From Uranotaenia lowii (lineage: Eukaryota > Arthropoda > Insecta > Diptera > Culicidae), in the NCBI RefSeq assembly GCF_029784155.1, contig NC_073692.1:432121324-432185323 (forward strand): a stretch of 64,000 nucleotides of DNA, in the 5' to 3' direction. Within the stretch, counting starts at the first letter, position 1; each line of letters begins with the position of its first letter. Below the pieces are notes generated by a model, which was not told the origin of the DNA, did no database searches, and saw only the letters and a list, made by a program, of their open reading frames with translations. Position numbers and translations under genes: made by a program. Positions 33,200 to 45,660 of this stretch are shown here, one piece after another.

Positions 33200-35476
33200 T
33201 GATTATTATTGATTTTTTTCAACTTTCTTTCTCTCTCAGGACAGTTAAGTCTGATAAGAAACCGAACCAAGGAACCCTTTCTCTTCCCATCAAATCCCGT
33301 ATTTTCGCAAATCTCGGCCTACTGCCTCGGCTCGTATGTTATCAGCGCCGTTCGTTTCGTTACCGGGGAAACAATCCAACATTCCCATATAGGCAGCAAC
33401 AGCAATGAGCAATGGACGGCGCGCGGTTTGTTTACGTTTTTTTCGCTTCCATCATGTGCCACAAGTTGGCCATGCTTTTGCGGGGGTACGCTGGGCGCGT
33501 TTCACGTTTTTTTATGCAGTCTTTCTTCTTTATGAGCTGAGCTGCGGCGCGGCGTTCCGTTCGTTGAAGCTTGTTGTTGTTATTCATTGGCGTTCGGTTT
33601 GTTTTGGCTTTTGATACCACGTGCAGAGCGCGAGATATTCACGCGCCTTCGCCCGGCATGTCGTATCTCGTGTTGGCCGTCCGCCCGTGGATGATTTGGC
33701 ATGGCGCTGCTGCTGGAACGTTCCGGGCACGGACGGACGTTTTGTTTCGGCGCGTTTCTGAAGCGAGTTTTTTTCGGTTACGGTTCGGATCATACGGTCG
33801 GTCGTAGTTGATCGCTTGTTGACATGATAACTGACGGAATGTGACATTGAAATTTCGATGCGTGAGATATGGGATTTCAACTTGGTGGGGGAGATGTGAC
33901 TACTGGGGGTCTTTCAAACGGGGTATCTCTCAGTTTGTCAATGTTCTAAGTCGTACGTATATCTTTGAATAATAATTTTTCAGTTCTATTCATACTTTTC
34001 AACTTTCAACTGTCAAATCAGTCAGGCTTAAAATATTATTTTTTTCAAAAATACATTTTAGTCTAAAGCTACTACAAGTCAGTTTTTCAAACAGGACAAT
34101 TTTGATACTTAAATATTCAAAAGTACCGGTTCATTCTATCTTTAGCTGCAGTCAAGTTTTCTCTCTCTCTCTTTTAAACATTCAACAGGTCCTGAAGGAA
34201 TAATAACCTAATCATCGGAGTCATTTTTCAACTCATTGTAAAACAGGTTTTCGTCAGTGACACCCCCAATCACATTCGTTGGTTCAATATTTGTGTTCCC
34301 TTAAATCAACCCATTAAAACTCCTTCAGATTAGATCGAATACCATTGGGAGAACAGGTCGATAAGAAAGAATCCATTGGGAAAACAGGTCAGCTGAATTA
34401 ATGAATTTATTCATTTCCATTTTCAAATACCAACACACAAATCTTGGGAGATGTGAAGGGACGAGACCTGTAAGAAAAAACCAAAATCATCCCGAAATCA
34501 CCTTCACCTTTGGAATCGTGGGAAAAAACCTGTGAATTTCTTTCCTTCCAAACACCTCTTAGGTACCGTGCAGGGATAACAGGTAGGACATCTCCCGGCT
34601 AGCCACCAGTTATCATCCGACAAACGTCAATGGACCCAAATAATAATAAACGCACATACCTACCTACTATAGGATCGCTTGTTTGCTCGAGTTCGGTTAG
34701 GGTGGGAAAATCCTGGCTGACTGGCTGGCTCCTGGCTTATGATCCTTGAGGGGGCGCAGACTCCGCTGGCTATACAGAGAAGCAGGTAATTATGCTGTGC
34801 TATGCTCTGCGTTATTAAGCTTTACGGCCCAGCAATTCAAAGTGCGCCCCGGGTTGACTGGCTCTGAGGTGTAAGGTTAATGAATTCGGGATAGGGTCCA
34901 AATTTACTCAAACGTAGGGGAGAAACGGGAGGGAAACTGATTTCAGGAAATGTCAGGTACGTTACGATTTATGACGAGTATAGGTTAATCCAAGCAAAGT
35001 GTGAGAATTTGGCACTATCGTAGATTTCAAAGATATGTGGAATTTTCTCAAAGCCATTATGAAAGATTTGTCAACATTCCGGAAAATTTGGTCTGATGCA
35101 TCATTTTAAAATCTTTACCAATGCAACTGTACAGTTTAAGCGATGGAGAGATATTGTCCTTAGAATTTATCTAATTGGAATTCCGTTCAAGGTTCGTTTA
35201 CTTCAAACAAATTCTATTAACATACAATCCTGAATTGACAGGATGAAAAAGGTCTAAATTAGAATTAATAAGGTTACTTTTTATCTAAGATCCTCGTCAA
35301 ACGATCAAACGAGAGCAGTTTCTTATCATAGTAAACCACTTTAAAGTCATACTTTCAATCATTCCACTTACACTTACAAATTCAACAACAATCACTGAGA
35401 AAGGCAGCAACAGTCACCGAAATATCAGAGGGTACATATTTTAATGTAGCATAAATCCCAATTTCTTAATCTTTTC
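33200..35476. other. Upstream intergenic region of the Bearded-family gene
   Basis: No gene recognised. A further Su(H)-type CGTGGGAA lies at 34517-34524. A GC-richer patch at 33340-33830 shares a 20-nt phrase with 38740-38759. A short TC microsatellite is near 34160. Confidence 0.45.
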
Positions 35477-35532
35477 GATGCTTCGCGAAGTATTGCTTGA
35501 CTAACTATTCAGGCAATACTTCGCGAGGCATC
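35477..35532. repeat. 56-nt hairpin with a 20-bp stem
   Basis: GATGCTTCGCGAAGTATTGC (35477-35496) pairs with 35513-35532 at 19 of 20 positions across a 16-nt loop. The stem also contains the self-palindrome CTTCGCGAAG. It could be a hairpin RNA precursor or the core of a small palindromic element; no gene around it suggests which. Confidence 0.75.
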
Positions 35533-36043
35533 ACAGATGAAATAATGATGTTGATTTTCCAGTACAAACTATTCAATTTTCCCATACAAGCATATAAGTT
35601 CAAATTTACTAATCTAAACGTTACTTAGAAGTTCTGCGAATTCCATGGATGAGTTTTGAATCACAACGAAGCTTTCAAGACCCCAGGGGTTGAGAGATTA
35701 AAAAATGATCTGAAATCGACTCAGTCTAATGAACATGTTCCTTGCTTCCTTCCTGAGTGATTGATTTTGATTGGATATCGCTTATAAAAAAACTGGATAG
35801 TTCAAATATAAACTATGAAGGCCTCATTCATACAAATTTATTTGTTGTTTCTTTCATTTGGGTAATTTTTATCTCTGTAACTGCATTAAATCTTCATTTC
35901 ATTTTTTTTTTAATTTTTCTTTAAAATTATTTATTTTTTTTTATTTACATAGTATTCCGTCTTACGACATAACTTGACGAACATAATTCCTAAAATTCAC
36001 TCGGTTCATAGCAACCGTTCTCCAATTTCTCGGGCACCCCACG

Positions 36044-36773
36044 TAGTCTTCCAGAAATCAATCATTTTCACCAAGTCATGCTTGACTACATTCAGAGCCA
36101 AAAAATCAAAGCAGTCAAATTTTCCTTCTTCAACCAAATCATACAAACAATCATGCATGACAACGACGCTTCCGTATTTGAAACACTTTTGCGATACATG
36201 ATGAGGTAAAAAAGGACGCAGACTATCAGCAACGAGCGTCTCTATGCTGATTTCTTTCCCTTGACGACTTTCAACCTTTAGGATCATAACTGATATGTAT
36301 CAGTTCTGAGCGATCTATGTAGGCTATCAGATGATTTTTAATTTTTCGCTTTGCCTAGAAGGACAAAAATATGACTAGGTAACCGCAATGAACTGTCCAG
36401 CATGTGCTACAGCTTTTTTGAACATGTGGTCCTGGTATTTATTCAGATTTTTCCTTTTGAAACATTAATGATCGTCTATCAATAACGAGCATTATCAACA
36501 ATGATGCGAGGATAGACGTTCGGGAATGATTGAGGGAGCGACGTTCAAAATGTATCACCAAGTATGTCGATCACCGTCGATTAGCCACGTGACGAATAGC
36601 AACGGTAGCCTCCGATGGGGCATGGTATATCTTCTTGTATCAAGTTAGTGTTGATTTTCGACATATGTTCAATGGGTACTTTTACCACGTGCGTATCACA
36701 GCACTCGGAGGAAGCATCATTCTAGCTAGAAACCATTCCTGATTGCTTTTCTTGAGCGATTTTCTGACCATTG
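36044..36773. mobile_element. 730-bp insertion of unknown origin inside RTE-like copy 2
   Basis: Copy 1 reads CACCCCACGTTCGCC without a break. In copy 2 the same sequence is split, and CCACG is present on both sides (36039-36043 and 36774-36778), consistent with a 5-bp target duplication. The insert ends (TAGTCTTCCAGAAATC and, reversed, CAATGGTCAGAAAATC) have only weak inverted similarity. A minus-strand frame of about 80 codons next to the left end (KCFKYGSVVVMHDCLYD and onward) looks protein-like but I do not recognise it. Confidence 0.75.
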
Positions 36774-36778
36774 CCACG

Positions 36779-38466
36779 TTCGCCAGATCACGCTCCACTT
36801 GGTCTAACCACCTCGCTCGTTGCGCCCCCGCTCGTCTTGTTCCTACCGGATTCGTAGCGAACACCTGTTTTGCAGGACAGTCGTCCGGCATTCTCGCAAC
36901 ATGTCCCGCCCAGCGTATCCGGCCAGCCTTCACCACCTTCTGGATACTGGGTTCGCCGTAGAGTCGCGCGAGCTCGTGGTTCATCCTTCGCCTCCACACT
37001 CCGTTCTCCTGTATGCCGCCAAAGATGGTTCTTAACACTCGTCGCTCAAATACTCCGAGTGTACGCAGGTCCTCCTCGAGCAATATCCATGTCTCGTGCC
37101 CTTAGAGAACAACCGGTCTAATGAGCGTCATATACAGGTTACACTTCGTGCGAGGGCTAAGTCTTCTCGACCGCAGTTGCTTGTGGAGTCCATAGTAGGC
37201 ACGACTTCCGCTGATAATTCGCCTCCGGATCTCACGGCTGGTGTCATTGTCTGCGGTCACCAGTGAGCCGAGATAGACAAAGTCTTCGACTATCTCCAGC
37301 TCGTCGCCGTCGATCGTGACCTTGTTATTACTGGACAAGCGGGTTCGGTCGGTCTCGGATCCGCAGGCCAGCATATACTTCGTCTTGGACGTATTAATCA
37401 TCAACCCAATCCTTCCTGCTTCGCGTTTCAGTTTGCGGTAGATCTCCTCCACCGCCGCAGATGATCTGCCGACTATATCAATGTCATCGGCAAAGCAGAT
37501 AAGTTGACTGGATCTGTTGAAAATCGTGCCCCGCATTTCGCCCACCGCTCGTCGAATAACACCTTCTAGCGCCACGTTGAACATCATGCAGGATAGACCA
37601 TCACCTTGTCGAAGCCCCCTGCGCGATTTGAATGAACTCGACAATTCACCCGAAATCCGCACACAGCACTGCGTTCCATCCATCGTCGCCTTGATCAGTC
37701 TGATCAGCTTCCCGGGAAAGCCGTTCTCGTCCATGATTTTCCATAGCTCGTTACGGTCGATCGTGTCGTATGCGGCTTTGAAGTCGATGAATAGATGATG
37801 CGTAGGGACTTGGTGTTCACGGCATTTTTGGAGGATTTGCCGCAATGTGAATATCTGGTCCGTCGTAGACCGTCCCTCCATGAAGCCGGCCTGATGACTT
37901 CCCACGAATCTGTTTGCTTGTGGCGTTACGCGGCGGAGTAGGATTCGGGACAACACTTTGTAGGCGGCATTGAGGACAGTGATCGCTCGGTAGTTCTCAC
38001 AGTCCAATTTGTCGCCCTTCTTGTAGATGGGGCATATTACCCCCTCCTTCCACTCCTCCGGTAGCTGTTCTATGTCCCAGATCCGGATTATCAACCGGTG
38101 TAGGCAATCGGCCAACCTGTCCGGGCCCATTTTGATGAGTTCGGCTGCGATGCCATCCTTCCCAGCTGACTTGTTTCTATTCAGCTGGCGAATGGCTTCC
38201 TTAACTTCACTCATCGTTGGGAGTGGCTCGTCTTCGTCGTTGGCTACGCCGGCGATGTACCTTCCCCCACCGTCTTGATCTCCTGCATGTGCGCCGTTCA
38301 GGTGTTCATCGAAGTGCTGCTTCCACCTTTTGATCACCTCACGATTGTCCGTCAGGATACCCCCGTCCTTATCCCGGCACATTTCGGCTTGCGGCATGAA
38401 GCCTTTGCGGGATGCGTTGAGTTTCTGATAGAACTTTCGTGTTTCTTGGGAACGATGCAGCTGCTC
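36779..38466 (-). pseudogene. RTE-like reverse transcriptase with one nonsense codon
   Basis: The frame runs from the truncation through WKQHFDEHLNG, LNRNKSAGKDGIAAELIK, YKKGDKLDCENYRAI, HQAGFMEGRSTTDQ, GLRQGDGLSCMMFN and FADDIDIVGR, so it holds most RT motifs including fingers missing from copy 1. At 37102-37104 the Tyr codon after LIRPVVL is TAA (TAC in copy 1). The same frame resumes beyond it as GHETW and reads to the insertion. There is no endonuclease domain. Confidence 0.9.
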
Positions 38467-38489
38467 TTCTTTAAAATTATTTTAAACAG

Positions 38490-41400
38490 TTGAAAATAAT
38501 GTATCCCTTAAGAAAAAAACGTCTTTTCAATTTTCTTGTATCAAAAATGTTGCAAATTTGTAACGTTTGGAAACGAAGGTTCAATGAATTCAAAGATTTC
38601 AATTTGATTGCCTTTTGAAAAACCAAATCCGCGTAGAAAGTTTGGTCTTCATTTCCGTGGATCATGGATCATGGAAAGGTTTTTTTTTTCTCTATATATT
38701 GATTCCATTTATCGAGAGAAGTTTGAAGAAGTTGTTCACCAAGTTGGCCATGCTTTTGCAGGGTTATTCTTCACTCAGAGAATCGTTTCTTACAGTGCAT
38801 TCTAGGAGCCAAGCTACTTCCTCAGGAAAACTGCATTGATAATACTTAAAAATAAAAAATGGGAGATTTTCATCTTATTAAATGATTTATCCCACCATAT
38901 TTTTCAAATTAAATTCGTAGGTATAGCGCTCATGCGCGGAGTAATCACCCCCCAAGCAGGAAAAACCCATAAAAATACACGAAAACGCTTGAACTTCTAT
39001 TAAAATTTAGAATTCATCTCTAGTCGGTGTACACATGAATTTTTAAAATTTTCCACTCCGTGGGAATGTTTAGCAAACAAAATACTCATTTCACCGTTCT
39101 GATCTGTTATCATTCTAGAGGTCAACAAATTTACTCTTAGTAAAAAAAAACAAACAGTTGCTAATTGAGTATCCCTTGAAAAAAGAAACTATGCATGTAA
39201 TGCCTTTTTTGAATTGTGACGTGAAATCAATCAGTTTGAATAAAACAAGGTTTTGAACTGAATTCAAATTACGATATTCAAGATTGTTCTAAACTATTTT
39301 TGAAAGCTTTCAAATTTTATATATAGGTAATTTTAAAAGTTATATTTTGTTTGATCCTCAATTTTCAGTAGGTATCTTTTCCTAACTTTCCTCCTAATTT
39401 GAATCGTGCTTATTTACGCGACGACTTATGATTCCTCTGTTATGTAAGTGGTTAAACGTTAAAATTATTATTGTTTTTCACAATGTGTATAAAATAAATA
39501 AAATTTATCATAAAACATGACAGCTGCGTTATTTTAAACAGTGTTGGGTCTTTTTTGTGTGCTTTTAGTTGATAATATAATTAATGGGTTAAGTCATTTT
39601 TTATCAAATCATCATAAAAGTTTGTAGCTATGTTTCTTAAAGCACTCTGTAAGATTGAAAAATAAGTTGTTCCAAATAACATCTAATCAATAAAAAATCA
39701 AAACGACATTTAAGGGAACATTACTTTTGCTTTTTTCAATTGAAAATGGTTCAGAAGATATCGACCGCTTTGTGCAAGTGTTTGGCCAACTTACGATTTG
39801 ACAAATCTGCTTGGATTTTTTTTTACAAAAGGGTTTCCAATCGGAATTGATTGGTTCGTGTAAATGCATTGCAAACTCAAGCCAAATTAGTAAGGAAAGC
39901 TCATTTTACGAAAAAAAAACAAGCCTGTTGATCATATCAATGTTTTGTTGTATCGTTATATAAATTTATTTGACATTATCGATGTCATTATGTAAAGCAA
40001 TGTTCCTTTAGAAAGCGATATCAATTAATAATCAACCCAGAAAGAAGAGATATAAATTTGATCATAACTCAAATTTTGAATTCATAATCAAGCTGTATGT
40101 GTGTTCGTTTAAAATTCCAAAGTCATAATTCTGTTATTGGATCCAAACTTGGCTGGGTTTCAAGATATACACCAATCATATTGTCAATATTTTTTTCAGA
40201 TCATTCACACAATGATAATTTAAATAAGAAGTTATTATCCACTTTCAGATTCGACACAAAAAGTATATTTGTATTTGATCAAGACTCTACCTTGAAGAAT
40301 AGTATTAACTATCAACACTAGACTCTATTGACTAGAGATCAGCATTTTTAGAGCATGTGTTAAAATAACTGACTTTGAAAAATTTTGGCGTCATGAATTA
40401 TAAAATTTCGTCACATTTTGTGCACCTCAGCTTTTGGTGCTATGGATCGTGAAAACTTTAAACAAATTTCAATTTTTAGTGAAATCAGTCATTAATAGCT
40501 CTTTTTGACTCAATTGACTTCTCACTGTTGACTAAACATCTGTTGAAAGAAAAATTCTTCTTCAGCAATGAATTTTGCATCTTAAAATCAAATTCTACCC
40601 CTTACAGATTATCTTAAAATAATAAGTTTCATAAACCAGCCCATTAGTCTTAGTCCACAAACAACCAAGCTTAATTTCCTTGAGTCATTTCAACGGTAAA
40701 TCACCGAATCCAAACGCGCTGAAATAAACAAGATGTTTTTTTTCAATTTCCCCTTACCAAGCCTACTGTGTCATAAAACAAATTTACACTTAACTCATCA
40801 CCTAAGGGGGCACAAACATAATAATGCCTGTCTGTTTCTACCTTCCAACTGATGAATGAATGAATGAATGAAACGTTCGCGCTTAGCTTGGTGCGTTGCT
40901 GGGGATCTGTTGCAGCAGCAATCCAGCGCCTCAACTGCTCCCCTTGCATCACTTGGTCCCACACGTAAGCGGTTTATCTAGTCGTTGAAAACAGCTCTCG
41001 GAAGTACCGATTTGCCACCATGATCATCGTCTTTAGCCCATACACTTGCCACTGAATACTAAATGTGATCCATACACGTCGATTCAAATCGACAATGTTT
41101 CTCCGTTTTCAGTCTGCTTCACAGTTCCCTATTTTAAGGTTTATTTTGATTCGACAAACGACTCAACCAAGTTAAGGCTACGGAAAAGCACCTTACAGAC
41201 AACGCACCGTTCGTTGCTGTCTGCCGCCGGAGGCAACCCGGGGGAGAGATTTTTTCTCCGTACTACCAACCAACTGTAACGGAATCCGTTGGTCCCCTAC
41301 AGATCAACCGAGACCGCTATGAAGTTGTTGTTAATGGGTCTATTTTGCTATGGGCGTGGGAAAAACAATCGCGCACTCGCTGGTGGGGAACGAATGGAAA

Positions 41401-41699
41401 ACGATACGGTGTGTTGTAGTAGGCTTTTTCAGCACCACCCATCTACCGTTTTCTTTTAGAATCAGAACAAAACCACCTCACCGGAACAGGGCCTGCTTTG
41501 ATGGCTACTGTACAATGTTCTTCGCGGGGGCAAATTCCACTTGACGTGGCTAGACAGTTTGATGGAAAATCAGATCGATTCTCTAGGGGACCAATTTATT
41601 GAGAGAGAAATTAATTAGACAGATCTGTTTTCTAAAATTTCTGATGATGGGTTGTGTATTTATTATCTGAAAATTCTTACTAAATAAGAATTCTTCAAA
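38490..41699. other. Gene-free DNA before the large satellite
   Basis: AT-rich, no supported gene. A short TGAA microsatellite is at about 40852-40872. Part of it (38931-39070) is a dispersed repeat listed separately. Confidence 0.5.
38931..39070. repeat. Dispersed repeat, copy 1 of 2
   Basis: Similar along its length to 61793-61925, with an exact 26-nt block (39045-39070 against 61900-61925) containing TTTTCCACTCCGTGGGAATG. The earlier part shares AACACGAAAA-like and GCTTCTAT-like phrases. No coding sense; family not recognised. Confidence 0.7.
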
Positions 41700-42013
41700 A
41701 AGAGAAAACATGACAAAAGTGATAAAAATGGAAAAAAATTAAATAAAAACAAAAATGACAAAAACCAACATAACTGAAAAAATTGTCAGAACAAATAAAA
41801 TTGGCAAAATCGGCTTAACAAGTTTGGCATATTTTTACAAAAAAGACCAAACTTGCAAAAGTGACAAAATCAGCAAAATAGACAAATTTGAAAAAAATGA
41901 AACAACGGACAAAATTGTCAAAATTGTCAAAATTGCCAAAATTGTCAAAATTGTCAAAATTTTTAAAAATTGTCAAAATTGTCAAAATTTGACAAAATTG
42001 ACAAAATTGTCAT
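41700..42013. repeat. Degenerate left edge of the 9-bp satellite
   Basis: GACAAAA words appear at first at irregular spacing with many variants, then become regular by 42014. This is the usual decayed margin of a tandem array. Confidence 0.8.
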
Positions 42014-44507
42014 AATTGACAAAATTGACAAAATTGACAAAATTGACAAAATTGACAAAATTGACAAAATTGACAAAATTGACAAAATTGACAAAATTGA
42101 CAAAATTGACAAAATTGACAAAATTGACAAAATTGACAAAATTGACAAAATTGACAAAATTGACAAAATTGACAAAATTGACAAAATTGACAAAATTGAC
42201 AAAATTGACAAAATTGACAAAATTGACAAAATTGACAAAATTGACAAAATTGACAAAATTGACAAAATTGACAAAATTGACAAAATTGACAAAATTGACA
42301 AAATTGACAAAATTGACAAAATTGACAAAATTGACAAAATTGACAAAATTGACAAAATTGACAAAATTGACAAAATTGACAAAATTGACAAAATTGACAA
42401 AATTGATAAAATTGACAAAATTGACAAAATTGAGAAAATTGACAAAATTGAGAAAATTGACAAAATTGATAAAAATGACAAAATTGACAAAATTGACAAA
42501 ATTGACAAAATTGACAAAATTGACAAAATTGACAAAATTGATAAAATTGACAAAATTGACAAAATTGACAAAATTGACAAAATTGACAAAATTGACAAAA
42601 TTGACAAAATTGACAAAATTGACAAAATTGACAAAATTGACAAAATTGACAAAATTGACAAAATTGACAAAATTGACAAAATTGACAAAATTGACAAAAT
42701 TGACAAAATTGACAAAATTGACAAAATTGACAAAATTGACAAAATTGACAAAATTGACAAAATTGACAAAATTGACAAAATTGACAAAATTGACAAAATT
42801 GACAAAATTGACAAAATTGACAAAATTGACAAAATTGACAAAATTGACAATATTGACAATATTGACAAAATTGACAATATTGACAAAATTGACAATATTG
42901 ACAAAATTGACAAAATTGACAAAATTGACAAAATTGACAAGATTACAAAATTGTCAAAAATGTCAAAATTGTTATAATTGTCAAAATTGTCAAAATTGTC
43001 AAAATTGAAAAAGTTGACAAAATAAACAAAATTGACAAAATTGACAAAATTGACAAAATTGACCAAATTGACAAAATTGACAAAATTGACAAAATTGACA
43101 AAATTGACAAAATTGACAAAATTGACAAAATTGACAAAATTGACAAAATTGACAAAATTGACAAAATTGACGAAATTGACAAAATTGACAAAATTGACAA
43201 AATTGACAAAATTGACAAAATTGACAAAATTGACAAAATTGACAAAATTGACAAAATTGACAAAATTGACAAAATTGACAAAATTGACAAAATTGACAAA
43301 ATTGACAAAATTGACAAAATTAACAAAATTGACAAAATTGACAAAATTGATAAAATTGATAAAATTGACAAAATTGACAAAATTGACAAAATTGACAAAA
43401 TTGACAAAATTGACAAAATTGACAAAATTGACAAAATTGACAAAATTGACAAAATTGACAAAATTGACAAAATTGACAAAATTGACAAAATTGACAAAAT
43501 TGACAAAATTGACAAAATTGACAAAATTGACGAAATTGACAAAATTGACAAAATTGACAAAATTGACAAAATTGACGAAATTGACAAAATAAACAAAATT
43601 GACAAAATTGACAAAATTGACAAAATTGACAAAATTGACAAAATTGACAAAATTGACAAAATTGACAAAATTGACAAAATTGACGAAATTGACAAAATTG
43701 ACAAAATTGACAAAATTGAAAAAATTGAAAAAAATTGACAAAATTGACATAATTGACAAAATTAACAAAATTAACAAAATTGACAAAATTGACAAAATTG
43801 ACAAAATTGACAAAATTGACAAAATTGACAAAATTGACAAAATTGACAAAATTGACAAAATTGACAAAATTGACAAAATTGACAAAATTGACAAAATTGA
43901 CAAAATTGACAAAATTGACAAAATTGACAAAATTGACAAAATTGACAAAATTGACAAAATTGACAAAATTGACAAAATTGACAAAATTGACAAAATTGAC
44001 AAAATTGACAAAATTGACAAAATTGACAAAATTGACAAAATTGACAAAATTGACAAAATTGACAAAATTGACAATATTGACAATATTGACAAAATTGACA
44101 AAATTGACAAAATTGACAAAATTGACAAAATTGACAAAATTGACAAAATTGACAAAATTAACAAAATTGAAAAAATTGACAAAATTGACAAAAATTGACA
44201 AAATTGACAAAATTGACAAAATTAACAAAATTGAAAAAATTGACAAAATTGACAAAATTGACAAAATTGACAAAATTGACAAAATTGACAAAATTGACAA
44301 AATTGACAAAATTGACAAAATTGACAAAATTGACAAAATTGACAAAATTGACAAAATTGACAAAATTGACAAAATTGACAAAATTGACAAAATTGACAAA
44401 ATTGACAAAATTGATAAAATTGACAAAATTGACAAAATTGACAAAATTGACAAAATTGACAAAATTGACAAAATTGACAAAATTGACAAAATTGACAAAA
44501 TTGACAA

Positions 44508-44590
44508 AATTGTCAAAATTGTCCAAATTGTCAAAATTTTCAAAGTTGTGAAATTGTCGAAATTGTCAAAATTGTCAAAATTGACAATTT
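44508..44590. repeat. Junction block 1 in the satellite (GTC variant run)
   Basis: TTGTCAAAATTGTCCAAATT, then TTTTCAAAGTTGTGAAATTG, then back to GACAATTTTGACAAAAATG, and about ten ATGACAAAA units. The same order recurs at 45578-45660 and 48393-48490. Confidence 0.9.
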
Positions 44591-45577
44591 TGACAAAAAT
44601 GACAAAAATGACAAAAATGACAAAAATGACAAAAATGACAAAAATGACAAAAATGACAAAAATGACAAAAATGACAAAAATGACAAAAAAGACAAAATTG
44701 ACAAAATTGACAAAATTGACAAAATTGACAATATTGACAAAATTGACAAAATTGACAAAATTGACAAAATTGACAAAATTAACAAAATTGCCAAAATTGC
44801 CAAAATTGACAAAGTTGACAAAATTGACAAAATTGACAAAATTGACAAAATTGACAAAATTGACAAAATTGACAAAATTGACAAAATTAACAAAATTGAA
44901 AAAATTGACAAAATTGACAAAATTGACAAAATTGACAAAATTGACAAAATTGACAAAATTGACAAAATTGACAAAATTGACAAAATTGACAAAATTGACA
45001 AAATTGACAAAATTGACAAAATTGACAAAATTGACAAAATTGACAAAATTGACAAAATTGACAAAATTGACAAAATTGACAAAATTGACAAAATTGACAA
45101 AATTGACAAAAATGACAAAAATGACAAAAATGACAAAATTGACAAAATTGACAAAATTGACAAAATTGACAAAATTGACAAAATTGACAAAATTGACAAA
45201 ATTGACAAAATTGACAAAATTGACAAAATTGAAAAAATTGACAAAATTGACAAAATTGACAAAATTGACAAAATTGACAAAATTAACAAAATTGAAAAAA
45301 TTGACAAAATTGACAAAATTGACAAAATTGACAAAATTGACAAAATTGACAAAATTGACAAAATTGACAAAATTGACAAAATTGACAAAATTGACAAAAT
45401 TGACAAAATTGACAAAATTGACAAAATTGACAAAATTGACAAAATTGACAAAATTGACAAAATTGACAAAATTGATAAAATTGACAAAATTGACAAAATT
45501 GACAAAATTGACAAAATTGACAAAATTGACAAAATTGACAAAATTGACAAAATTGACAAAATTGACAAAATTGACAA

Positions 45578-45660
45578 AATTGTCAAAATTGTCCAAATTG
45601 TCAAAATTTTCAAAGTTGTGAAATTGTCGAAATTGTCAAAATTGTCAAAATTGACAATTT
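45578..45660. repeat. Junction block 2 in the satellite
   Basis: Copy of junction block 1 displaced by 1070 bp, followed by eight instead of ten ATGACAAAA units. Confidence 0.9.

Larger units (their letters stand above)
35933..38466 (-). mobile_element. RTE-like non-LTR retrotransposon, copy 2, 5'-truncated and interrupted
   Basis: Minus-strand element, its 3' tail at 35933 and its 5' truncation at 38466, flanked by TTCTTTAAAATTATTT at 35917-35932 and 38467-38482 (a 16-bp target-site duplication). It extends about 490 bp further 5' than copy 1. Two lesions: a 730-bp foreign segment (36044-36773) near the 3' end and a premature stop in the RT frame at 37102-37104. Apart from these it is almost identical to copy 1. 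Confidence 0.92.
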
